Assembly (NCBI RefSeq): GCF_029888045.1
Contig: NZ_JARXRN010000021.1
Location: 1-64,000 of the forward strand
Length of the DNA stretch: 64,000 nucleotides
Origin: Luteimonas rhizosphaericola
Lineage (GTDB): Bacteria; Pseudomonadota; Gammaproteobacteria; Xanthomonadales; Xanthomonadaceae
Direction of reading: 5' to 3'
Part shown: positions 9,065-16,855 of the stretch, piece by piece
Position numbering within the stretch: position 1 is the first letter of the stretch
Layout of the letters: each line of letters opens with the position of its first letter
Position numbers and translations under genes: made by a program
The notes under the pieces: model-generated
Told to the model about the DNA's origin: nothing
The model's input: the letters and a program-made list of their open reading frames with translations, nothing else
Database searches by the model: none

Positions 9065-9087
9065 GCGCTGGCGTCGCTTGCCAGCGC
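9065..9087. terminator. Hairpin between converging protease and MFS genes
   Basis: A perfect 8-bp inverted repeat (GCGCTGGC, 7-nt loop, GCCAGCGC) sits in the 78-bp gap between two converging genes and could serve both transcripts. There is no clear U-run on either strand. Confidence 0.45.
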
Positions 9088-9127
9088 TGCACACCGGATC
9101 GGCGGCGGCCCGCGTTTCTCAGCCGCG

Positions 9128-10375
9128 TTAGAGCTGCTCCGTCGGCTCCAGCCCCGCCGGCGCCGGCGGGCACGCGGGCGGCGTGCGGCCTCGGCGCTGT
9201 TCCCAGCGCCAGAACAGCCAGCCGGCCAGCACGAACGCGGCCGCGGTGAGCGCCAGGTGCAGCGGGTCGTGGCTGACCAGCGGCGAGAGCACGCCCGCCA
9301 GCAGCGCGTTGAGCACCAGCCCCGTGAACGCCTGCAGCGACGAGGCCGAGCCGCGCTGGCGCGGGTACATGTCGAGGATCGCCAGGGTCAGGATCGGGAA
9401 CACCAGCGCGATGCCGAAGGCGTTCAGCGTCATCGGCAGCACCGCCCATGGCACCGCCGGCTGCGCCGCCAGCGCGCTGTAGGCGATGTTGCCGGCCACC
9501 GCCACCCCGCTGCAGGCGAAGCCGATGTTGACCAGCCGGGTACCGCTGATCCGGCCCGCCGCGCGCCCGGATACGAAGGCGCCGAGCATCATCCCGCTGA
9601 TCATGGGGATGAAGAACCAGCCGAACTGGCGTTCGTCCAGGCGCAGCAGGTCGAGCACGAACGCCGGCGCCGAGGCGATGTAGAGGAACAGCGCGGCGAA
9701 GTTGAACGCGCCCGCCGCGGCCAGGCGCTGGAAGCGCGGATTGAGCGCGATCCAAGCGTAGTCGCGCGCCAGCTTGCGCGGCGCCACCGGCAGGCGGGAC
9801 TCCGCCGGCAGGGTCTCGGGCAGCCAGCGCCAGGTGGCGAGCATCAGCAGCGCCGAGAAGGCGACCAGGAACCAGAAGATCAGCGGCCAGCGGCCCCAGC
9901 CGAGCAGCCACCCGCCGATGATCGGCGCGATCGCCGGCGCGGCGCCGAAGATCATCGACACCTGGCTCATCAGCCGCTGCGCATCGTCGCCCTGCAGCAC
10001 GTCGCGAATCACCGCGCGGCCCACGATCAGCCCCACGCCCGCCGACAGCCCCTGCAGCGCGCGGAACGCCAGCAGCGTGGACAGATCCTCGGCGATGGCG
10101 CAGCCGACCGAGGCCACGATGAACACCGCAAGACCCGCCAGGATCACCCGCCTACGCCCGAGGATGTCCGACAGCGGCCCGTGCACCAGGCTCATGAGCG
10201 CATAGGCGATCAGGTAGACGCTGATCGTCTGCTGCATCGCCAGCTTGTCCGCCCCCAGGTCCGCGCCCATCGCCGGGAAGGCCGGGAAGATGGTGTCGAT
10301 CGAGAACGGCCCGAACATCGCCAGGCCGGCGAGCAGCAGGGCCAGGCGGCGCAGCGGTACGGCGGGCGACGTCAT
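9128..10375 (-). CDS. Bcr/CflA-family MFS multidrug exporter
   Basis: A 415-residue proton-driven exporter of the major facilitator superfamily with about 12 predicted membrane helices. Bcr/CflA-type signatures include MFGPFSIDTIFPAFPAM in helix 1 and the motif HGPLSDILGRRRVIL between helices 2 and 3. The second half starts near residue 210. The substrate is unknown; relatives export bicyclomycin, chloramphenicol, sulfonamides or short peptides. Its ATG overlaps the stop of the upstream membrane protein gene by 4 bp, so the two are coupled. The gene converges with the secreted protease gene. Confidence 0.9.
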   Translation of the reverse strand: MTSPAVPLRRLALLLAGLAMFGPFSIDTIFPAFPAMGADLGADKLAMQQTISVYLIAYALMSLVHGPLSDILGRRRVILAGLAVFIVASVGCAIAEDLSTLLAFRALQGLSAGVGLIVGRAVIRDVLQGDDAQRLMSQVSMIFGAAPAIAPIIGGWLLGWGRWPLIFWFLVAFSALLMLATWRWLPETLPAESRLPVAPRKLARDYAWIALNPRFQRLAAAGAFNFAALFLYIASAPAFVLDLLRLDERQFGWFFIPMISGMMLGAFVSGRAAGRISGTRLVNIGFACSGVAVAGNIAYSALAAQPAVPWAVLPMTLNAFGIALVFPILTLAILDMYPRQRGSASSLQAFTGLVLNALLAGVLSPLVSHDPLHLALTAAAFVLAGWLFWRWEQRRGRTPPACPPAPAGLEPTEQL

Positions 10376-11133
10376 CGCGGTCCTTCGCCTGACGGCGACG
10401 CCGGTGGCGCGGCTCCGGGTGCGGCCGCCACGATGCCGGAGGCGAGTGGCCGGATGCCGGCGATCGATTCGACCGGCAGCACCAGTGCACGCTGCTCCGC
10501 CGGATCCCAGAGGAAGACGTAGGCGCTGCTGGTTCCGAGCATGCGCCAGTCGCCGGCGATGCGGCCCCGCCCGTCCTCCACCTGGACCGCATTGCCGCCA
10601 CCGGCACGGATCGCATCGGCACGCGAATCGCTCTGGTGGAAGAGCATCATCGCCATCACCACCAGCGCGGTCAGCGTCGCCGTCGTTTCAGGATGAAGGC
10701 CGAAGTACGCCCACCAGTCGCCCCGCCGCGGGAAGAAGGCGCGGAACCACCAGCGGCGATCCAAGCGCGCGGCGCGCTCGGGATGGCGCATGCGCCAGCG
10801 CTGCGGCCAGATCGAGAGCGCCGCCACCAGCAGCGTCCACGCCAGCAACCCGGCGTAGGCCGGCCGGCGCAGGCCGGCGACGAAGTAGTCGCTGCTCTGC
10901 AGGAATTCGAGGATCGGAATGTCGAAGCCGCGGTAGAACCAGTACAGGTCCCACAGCCCGACGATCGAGACGAACAGGTAGCTGCAGGTCACCAGCAGCA
11001 TCGGCTCGCGTCGGAACACGTCCCACAGGCGGCGCACGATCGAGCGGTCGGCGTCCGGATCGGCGTCGGCACCTGGAACCGGGCCGCTCAGTGGCGGCAC
11101 GGGAATCGGGGCAGGCGCGGGTTCGGGCTTCAC
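10372..11133 (-). CDS. Membrane protein of unknown function
   Basis: A 253-residue protein with a Pro/Ala/Asp-rich cytoplasmic N-terminus (residues 1-35) and about three hydrophobic segments: near 45-65 (PMLLVTCSYLFVSIVGLWDLYWF), near 92-110 (YAGLLAWTLLVAALSIW) and near 153-168. A hydrophilic C-terminal domain of about 85 residues follows (GRIAGDWRMLGTSSAYVFLWDPAEQRALVLPVESI), resembling a small beta-rich domain. It overlaps the following MFS gene by 4 bp. No family was recognised. Cotranscription with the exporter is the only functional hint. Confidence 0.75.
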   Translation of the reverse strand: MKPEPAPAPIPVPPLSGPVPGADADPDADRSIVRRLWDVFRREPMLLVTCSYLFVSIVGLWDLYWFYRGFDIPILEFLQSSDYFVAGLRRPAYAGLLAWTLLVAALSIWPQRWRMRHPERAARLDRRWWFRAFFPRRGDWWAYFGLHPETTATLTALVVMAMMLFHQSDSRADAIRAGGGNAVQVEDGRGRIAGDWRMLGTSSAYVFLWDPAEQRALVLPVESIAGIRPLASGIVAAAPGAAPPASPSGEGPR

Positions 11134-11226
11134 GCGTGGGCTCGCGGCGTCGGGCGTTCAGGGTAGCAAGTCGACGACGCGCCCGGCCGCCGTTCCGTGA
11201 CCACGCGGGCGCGCCCGGCCGCGGGC

Positions 11227-11232
11227 TATAAT
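11227..11232 (+). promoter_or_regulatory. -10 box (TATAAT) ahead of the glycine riboswitch
   Basis: An exact consensus TATAAT lies about 12 bp upstream of the first aptamer, the right place for transcription to start at the riboswitch. No good -35 hexamer is seen 16-18 bp upstream; the run of GC there may be compensated by the perfect -10. Confidence 0.65.
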
Positions 11233-11243
11233 CGGCCGGCAAT

Positions 11244-11437
11244 CCGGTGGGAGAAGCGCGGGCCCCGGCCCGCGCTGCCGAAGGCGCAAAACGCCCGTAA
11301 TCGCTCAGGCCCGATACCACCGGACGCGGCAGACACTCTGGAGAGACCGCCCGGCCCGGCCGGACACGGCGCCGAAGGGGCACGAGGCAGCGGATCCGTC
11401 CGCCCCTCCAAACTCTCAGGCAAAAGGACAGAGGGGC
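11244..11437 (+). promoter_or_regulatory. Tandem glycine riboswitch (gcvT type)
   Basis: Two consecutive glycine aptamers lie in the gcvP leader. Aptamer 1 (about 11244-11326) contains GTGGGAGA, the core CTGCCGAAGG, and ATCGCTCAGGC followed by CGGACG. Aptamer 2 (about 11329-11437) contains CTCTGGAGAGACC, GCGCCGAAGGGGCACG, and the highly characteristic AACTCTCAGGCAAAAGGACAGAGGGG. The order and conserved sequences match the cooperative double-aptamer class that usually activates glycine cleavage genes when glycine binds. About 96 nt separate its end from the gcvP ATG, room for an expression platform that I could not resolve. Confidence 0.93.
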
Positions 11438-11533
11438 GCATCGCCGAAGCCGGCGAGTCCGTGCGTTGTTCCGTCCCTGCGGAACCGCCTGCGGAGGCAC
11501 CGGCGCGGCACCCGCCCTCTTCCGGATCCCGCC

Positions 11534-14452
11534 ATGTCCAAGCCTGCCGCGCCCTCCCTTCGCGAACTCGAGCACCACGACGCGTTCGTCGAACGCCACA
11601 TCGGCCCCAACGACGCCGAGATCGCGCACATGCTCGGCGTGGTCGGCCACGACTCGCTGGAATCGATGACCGATGCGATCGTGCCCGGCAGCATCAAGCC
11701 CACCGGCGGCCTGGCGCTGGAAGGCTCGCTCACCGAGATCGAGGCGCTGGCGCGGATCCGCGCGATCGCGGCGAAGAACGACGTGTTCCGCAGCTTCATC
11801 GGCCAGGGGTATTACGGCACCCACACGCCCAACGTCATCCTGCGCAACATCCTCGAGAACCCGGCCTGGTACACCGCCTACACGCCCTACCAGGCGGAGA
11901 TCTCGCAGGGGCGGATGGAAGCGCTGGTGAACTTCCAGCAGATGTGCGCCGACCTCACCGGCATGGACATCGCCAACGCCTCGCTGCTGGACGAGGCCAC
12001 CGCCGCGGCCGAGGCGATGACGCTCGCGCGGCGCTCGGCGAAGTCGAAGTCGAACGTGTTCTTCGTCGCCGACCACGTGCATCCGCAGACGCTGGAAGTG
12101 GTGCGCACGCGCGCCGACGGCCTCGGTATCGAGCTGGTGGTCGGCCCCGCCGCCGACGCCGCGACCGTCGACAGCTTCGGCGTGCTGCTGCAGTATCCCG
12201 ACACCTTCGGCCGCGTCGCCGACCACACCGCCATCGCCGAGGCCGTGCACGCGCGCAACGGCCTGCTGGCGGTGGCCACCGACCTTCTCGCGCTCACCCT
12301 GCTCAGGGCGCCCGGCGAATGGGGCGCGGACATCGTGGTCGGCAACTCGCAGCGTTTCGGCGTGCCGTTCGGCTTCGGTGGCCCGCACGCGGCGTTCATG
12401 GCCTGCCGCGACGCGTTCAAGCGCTCGATGCCCGGCCGCCTGATCGGCGTGTCGGTCGATGCCGAGGGCAAGCCGGCCTACCGCCTGACCCTGCAGACGC
12501 GCGAACAGCACATCCGCCGCGAGAAGGCGACCAGCAACATCTGCACCGCGCAGGTGCTGCTGGCGGTGATGGCGTCGATGTACGCGGTCTACCACGGCCC
12601 CGATGGCCTGACCCGCATCGCCCGCCGCGTGCATCGCCAAGCGGCGATCCTGGCCGCGGCGCTGCGCGGCGCCGGGGTGCAGGTGGGCGAGGCGTTCTTC
12701 GACACCCTGCACGTGAGCGGCGTCGATGCCGAGCAGGTGCACCTGTACGCCAGCCACCAGCGCATCAACCTGCGCAAGATCGATGCGCACAGCGTCGGTA
12801 TCAGCCTCGACGAGACGGTCACCCGCGCCGACCTTGCGGCGCTGGCGAAGATCTTCGGCGCCGACCTGGACGGCAGCGCGGTCGACGCGCTCGATGCGGA
12901 CGCCGGCGACGCCCTGCCCGCGGCGCTGCGGCGCGAGTCGGCGTTCCTGCAGCACCCGGTGTTCAACACCCACCACAGCGAGCACGAACTGCTGCGCTAC
13001 ATGCGCAGCCTCGCCGACAAGGACCTGGCGATGGACCGCACGATGATCCCCCTGGGCTCGTGCACCATGAAGCTCAACGCGACCGCGGAGATGATCCCGG
13101 TGACGTGGCCCGAGTTCGCCGACATCCATCCGCTGGCGCCGCCGTCGCAGACCCGCGGCTACCAGGAGCTGGTGGACTCGCTGGAGGCGATGCTGGTGGA
13201 GATCACCGGCTACGACGCGGTCAGCTTCCAGCCGAACTCGGGCGCCCAGGGCGAGTACGCCGGGCTGCTGGCGATCCGCGCCTGGCACGCCTCGCGCGGC
13301 GAGGGCCATCGCGACATCTGCCTGATCCCCGAGTCCGCGCACGGCACCAATCCCGCCTCGGCGCAGATGGTCGGGATGAAGGTGGTGGTGACGCGCTGCG
13401 ACGCGGCCGGCAACGTCGACATCGACGACATCCGCGCCCAGGCCGAGAAGCATTCGGCCAACCTCGCCGCGATCATGATGACCTACCCCTCCACCCACGG
13501 CGTGTTCGAGGAGGACGTGGTGGAGATCTGCCGCATCGTCCATGAACACGGCGGCCAGGTGTACACGGACGGCGCCAACCTCAACGCGCTGGTGGGCCTG
13601 GCCAAGCCGGGCGAGTGGGGATCGGACGTCTCCCACCTGAACCTGCACAAGACCTTCTGCATTCCGCACGGCGGCGGCGGCCCGGGCGTGGGGCCGTGCG
13701 CGGTGAAGGCGCACCTGGCGCCGTTCCTGCCGCGCGGCTACGCCCCGCCCGCGATCGGCGCCGCCCCGCGCACTGCCGACGACGCGCAGCGCCACGGCGG
13801 CATGGTCAGCGCCGCCACCCACGGCAGCGCCAGCATCCTGCCGATCAGCTGGATGTACATCGCGATGATGGGTCAGGCCGGACTGCGCAAGGCCACCCAG
13901 GTCGCGCTGCTCAACGCGAACTACATCGCACGGCGCCTCGCGCCGCACTACCGCACGCTGTACAGCGGCCGCAACGGCCTGGTGGCGCACGAGTGCATCC
14001 TCGACCTGCGGCCGCTGGAGAAGTCCGCAGGCGTCACCGCCGAGGACGTCGCCAAGCGCCTGATCGACTTCGGCTTCCACGCGCCCACGCTGAGCTTCCC
14101 GGTCGCCGGCACGCTGATGGTGGAACCGACCGAGAGCGAATCGCTGCACGAACTCGACCGCTTCATCGACGCGATGATCCAGATCCGCGACGAGATCCGG
14201 GCGATCGAGGACGGCCGCCTGGATCGCGATGACAACCCGCTCAAGCACGCCCCGCACACCGCGACGATGGCGGCCGCCAGCGAATGGACCCACGCGTATC
14301 CGCGCGAGCTGGCGGTGTTCCCGCTGCCGGTGCTGCGCCGGCACAAGTACTGGCCGCCGGTGGCGCGCGTGGACAACGTGCACGGCGACAAGAACGTGTT
14401 CTGCGCCTGCATCCCGGTGGATGCGTTCCGCGAGGACGCCGTCGCGGGCTGA
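11534..14452 (+). CDS. gcvP: Glycine dehydrogenase (aminomethyl-transferring), P-protein
   Basis: A 972-residue PLP enzyme that decarboxylates glycine and passes the aminomethyl group to the lipoyl arm of GcvH, the first step of the glycine cleavage system. It is the single-chain (fused alpha/beta) form. The PLP lysine is Lys706 in [18 protein letters not shown], the same position as in E. coli. The N-terminal [17 protein letters not shown] and the central [14 protein letters not shown] are family hallmarks. The gene is monocistronic and controlled by the tandem glycine riboswitch upstream; gcvT and gcvH are not in the window. Confidence 0.98.
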   Translation: MSKPAAPSLRELEHHDAFVERHIGPNDAEIAHMLGVVGHDSLESMTDAIVPGSIKPTGGLALEGSLTEIEALARIRAIAAKNDVFRSFIGQGYYGTHTPNVILRNILENPAWYTAYTPYQAEISQGRMEALVNFQQMCADLTGMDIANASLLDEATAAAEAMTLARRSAKSKSNVFFVADHVHPQTLEVVRTRADGLGIELVVGPAADAATVDSFGVLLQYPDTFGRVADHTAIAEAVHARNGLLAVATDLLALTLLRAPGEWGADIVVGNSQRFGVPFGFGGPHAAFMACRDAFKRSMPGRLIGVSVDAEGKPAYRLTLQTREQHIRREKATSNICTAQVLLAVMASMYAVYHGPDGLTRIARRVHRQAAILAAALRGAGVQVGEAFFDTLHVSGVDAEQVHLYASHQRINLRKIDAHSVGISLDETVTRADLAALAKIFGADLDGSAVDALDADAGDALPAALRRESAFLQHPVFNTHHSEHELLRYMRSLADKDLAMDRTMIPLGSCTMKLNATAEMIPVTWPEFADIHPLAPPSQTRGYQELVDSLEAMLVEITGYDAVSFQPNSGAQGEYAGLLAIRAWHASRGEGHRDICLIPESAHGTNPASAQMVGMKVVVTRCDAAGNVDIDDIRAQAEKHSANLAAIMMTYPSTHGVFEEDVVEICRIVHEHGGQVYTDGANLNALVGLAKPGEWGSDVSHLNLHKTFCIPHGGGGPGVGPCAVKAHLAPFLPRGYAPPAIGAAPRTADDAQRHGGMVSAATHGSASILPISWMYIAMMGQAGLRKATQVALLNANYIARRLAPHYRTLYSGRNGLVAHECILDLRPLEKSAGVTAEDVAKRLIDFGFHAPTLSFPVAGTLMVEPTESESLHELDRFIDAMIQIRDEIRAIEDGRLDRDDNPLKHAPHTATMAAASEWTHAYPRELAVFPLPVLRRHKYWPPVARVDNVHGDKNVFCACIPVDAFREDAVAG

Positions 14453-14460
14453 CACCATGC

Positions 14461-14498
14461 CCGGGCGCGTGCCGGTTCGCCGGCGCGCGCCTGCCCGG
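14461..14498 (+). terminator. Long stem-loop after gcvP
   Basis: Starting 8 bp after the gcvP stop, arms CCGGGC/GCCCGG enclose a second stem (GCGTGCCGG / CCGGCGCGC) closed by a TTCG tetraloop, with a 4-nt bulge. This is a stable structure in the right place for a terminator, though without a U-run. The rest of the 312-bp gap to the next gene holds only the sigma-54 promoter described separately. Confidence 0.5.
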
Positions 14499-14717
14499 AC
14501 GGACGACGAAAATCCGTCGCGCCCGCAGCGCGCGAATCGCGTGGGCGGCGTGCACGCAGCGGGCTTCGCCTGTCCGTCGCGCCCGCGCAAGCCAGCCCTG
14601 CGACACGGCCTGCCGCATCGTTGCCGCGATGCGTCAGTTGCAGCCGTGCAGGGCTGCGCGCAGGCGTAGCGTGCGTGCGCGACTCACCGAGAAACGCGGC
14701 TTGCGCGAAGGGCCCGC

Positions 14718-14734
14718 TGGCACGGCAATTGCTT
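14718..14734 (+). promoter_or_regulatory. Sigma-54 (RpoN) -24/-12 promoter
   Basis: TGGCACG-GCAA-TTGCTT matches the RpoN consensus TGGCACG-N4-TTGCW at every defined position, with the GG and GC elements correctly 10 bp apart. Transcription would start near 14744, giving a leader of about 20 nt to the ATG at 14765. No enhancer-binding-protein site was identified upstream. Confidence 0.82.
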
Positions 14735-14764
14735 GATCCGGGCACCCCCTTGTCCGGCCCCGCC

Positions 14765-16825
14765 ATGCTGATCGGTTCCTACCAGCCCGCCCTGGTCGCG
14801 ACGTCGTACATCGTCGCGGCACTGGCCGCCTACGTCGCACTCGACATGGCCGGCCGCATCGACGCCAGCCGCGGCTGGGCCGCGCGCGGCTGGCTGCTGG
14901 GCGGCGCGATCGCGATGGGCGTCGGCATCTGGTCGATGCACTTCATCGGCATGCTGGCCTTCCGGCTGCCGATCCCGCTGGGCTACGACCTGGCGATCAC
15001 CCTGTACTCGCTGCTGATCGCGATCGCCAGCGCCGGCTACGCGCTGTGGGTGGTCTCCGGCCCCAGCCTGCCGCCACGCCGGCTGATCGTCGCGGCGATC
15101 GTGCTCGGCGCGGGGATCGCGGCGATGCATTACGTCGGCATGGCCGCGATGCGGATGCTGCCCGGCATCGACTACCACCCCGGCTGGTTCGCCGCCTCGA
15201 TCCTGATCGCCATGGCGTCCGCGGGCGCGGCGCTGTGGATCGCATTCCGGTTGCGCAGCGACGGCAAGGGCGTGTTCCGCCGGCGCGTGGGCGCCGCGCT
15301 GGTGATGGGCTTCGCGATCGTCGGCATGCACTACACCGGCATGGCCGCGGCGCGCTTTCCGCTCGACAGCATCTGTGGCGCGGCGCTGGCCGACGGCATC
15401 CCGCAGCACTGGCTGGCCAGCCTGGTCGGCACCACCACCTTCGCGATCCTGGCGATGGCCCTGCTGGTCGCGATCCTCGATCGCCGCCTGCAGGAGCGCA
15501 CGTCGCTGCTGACCAGCTCGCTGCAGAAGGCCAACCAGGAGCTGACCTACCTCGCCCTGCACGACAACCTCACCAAACTGCCGAACCGGCTGCTGCTGGA
15601 GGACCGGCTGGAGCACGCGGTCCGGCGCGCCGGCCGCGGCGGCGGTCGCTTCGCCCTGCTGTTCGTGGACCTCGACGGCTTCAAGGCGGTCAACGACGCC
15701 TACGGCCATCCGATCGGCGACAAACTGCTGCTGCAGGTGGCGACGCGGCTGGCCGACCACCTGCGCGCCGGCGACACGCTCGCGCGGCTGGGTGGCGACG
15801 AGTTCGTGGTGCTGGCCGACATCGAGAGCGCTTCCGATGCCGCCGCGCTGGCCGAGAAGCTGCTGCAGCAGGTCGCGCGTCCGGTCGAGGTCGGACCCGG
15901 CGAGATCGACATCACCGCCAGCATCGGCGTGGCGCTGTTCGGCACCGACGGCACCACCGCCCGCGAACTGCTCGCGAATGCCGACGCGGCGATGTACTCG
16001 GCCAAGGACCAGGGCCGCAACGCCTACTGCCTGTTCGAGCCCTCGATGAACCGCGGCGCGCACGAGGAACTTGCGCTCACCCAGGACCTGCGCCGCGCGC
16101 TCGCGAACCAGGAATTCTCGCTGCACTACCAGCCCAAGTTGCGCGCGCCCGCTGGCCCGCTGATGGGGGTCGAGGCGCTGCTGCGCTGGCACCATCCCGA
16201 ACAGGGCATGGTGATGCCGGACCGCTTCATCCCGCTGGCGGAGAAGACCGGGCTGATCCTGGAGATCGGCCGCTGGGTGATCAACGAAGCCTGCCGCCAG
16301 CTGGCGCAGTGGCGCGCACAGGGCATGGAGGTGCCGTCGGTCTCGGTGAACCTGTCGGCCACCCAGTTCCGGTCGCCCGGCCTGTTCGGCAAGATCCGCG
16401 ATGCGCTCGAGGCCAACGGCGTGCCGGCCTCGTCGCTGGTCCTCGAGATCACCGAGTCGACCGCCATGCACGACCCCGACGCGAGCCTGGCCATCCTGCA
16501 GCGCCTCTCGGAACTGGGCGTGGGCATCTCGATCGACGACTTCGGCACCGGCTACTCCAGCCTGCTCTACCTCAAGCGGCTGCCGGCCAGCGAGCTGAAG
16601 ATCGACCGCGGCTTCGTGCGCGACCTGGTGGCGGGCGGCGAGGATGCGGCGATCGTGTCGGCGATCATCGCCCTGGGCCGCACGCTCAACCTGGCGGTGA
16701 TCGCCGAAGGGGTCGAGACCGCCGCGCAGCAGGACCTGCTGACCGAACTCGGCTGCACCAGCCTGCAGGGCTTCCATCTCGGCCGGCCCTGCCCCGCCAC
16801 GGAGTTCGCGGCGCGCCTGGCCTGA
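14765..16825 (+). CDS. MHYT-GGDEF-EAL bifunctional c-di-GMP protein
   Basis: A 686-residue inner-membrane protein predicted both to make and to degrade cyclic di-GMP. Residues 1 to about 240 form a seven-helix MHYT sensor with three signature repeats (SMHFIGM, AMHYVGM, GMHYTGM), thought to bind a metal and sense O2, CO or NO. GGDEF is intact at 343-347, with the inhibitory I-site RxxD (Arg334-Asp337). EAL is at 470-472, with downstream catalytic motifs VNLSA, EITES, DDFGTGYSS, KIDRGF and AEGVET all present. Length and order match YkoW/MHYT-type proteins. It sits alone behind a sigma-54 promoter. Whether one activity dominates cannot be told. Confidence 0.95.
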   Translation: MLIGSYQPALVATSYIVAALAAYVALDMAGRIDASRGWAARGWLLGGAIAMGVGIWSMHFIGMLAFRLPIPLGYDLAITLYSLLIAIASAGYALWVVSGPSLPPRRLIVAAIVLGAGIAAMHYVGMAAMRMLPGIDYHPGWFAASILIAMASAGAALWIAFRLRSDGKGVFRRRVGAALVMGFAIVGMHYTGMAAARFPLDSICGAALADGIPQHWLASLVGTTTFAILAMALLVAILDRRLQERTSLLTSSLQKANQELTYLALHDNLTKLPNRLLLEDRLEHAVRRAGRGGGRFALLFVDLDGFKAVNDAYGHPIGDKLLLQVATRLADHLRAGDTLARLGGDEFVVLADIESASDAAALAEKLLQQVARPVEVGPGEIDITASIGVALFGTDGTTARELLANADAAMYSAKDQGRNAYCLFEPSMNRGAHEELALTQDLRRALANQEFSLHYQPKLRAPAGPLMGVEALLRWHHPEQGMVMPDRFIPLAEKTGLILEIGRWVINEACRQLAQWRAQGMEVPSVSVNLSATQFRSPGLFGKIRDALEANGVPASSLVLEITESTAMHDPDASLAILQRLSELGVGISIDDFGTGYSSLLYLKRLPASELKIDRGFVRDLVAGGEDAAIVSAIIALGRTLNLAVIAEGVETAAQQDLLTELGCTSLQGFHLGRPCPATEFAARLA

Positions 16826-16855
16826 GGCGCCGCGGGTGGGTCCGGCGGCATCGGA

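Noticed and set aside
10688..14590. A very long leftward open frame (about 1300 codons) antisense to gcvP
   Set aside because: It is a high-GC shadow frame: the translation is Arg/Gly/Ala/His-rich without motifs, while the opposite strand encodes full-length GcvP.
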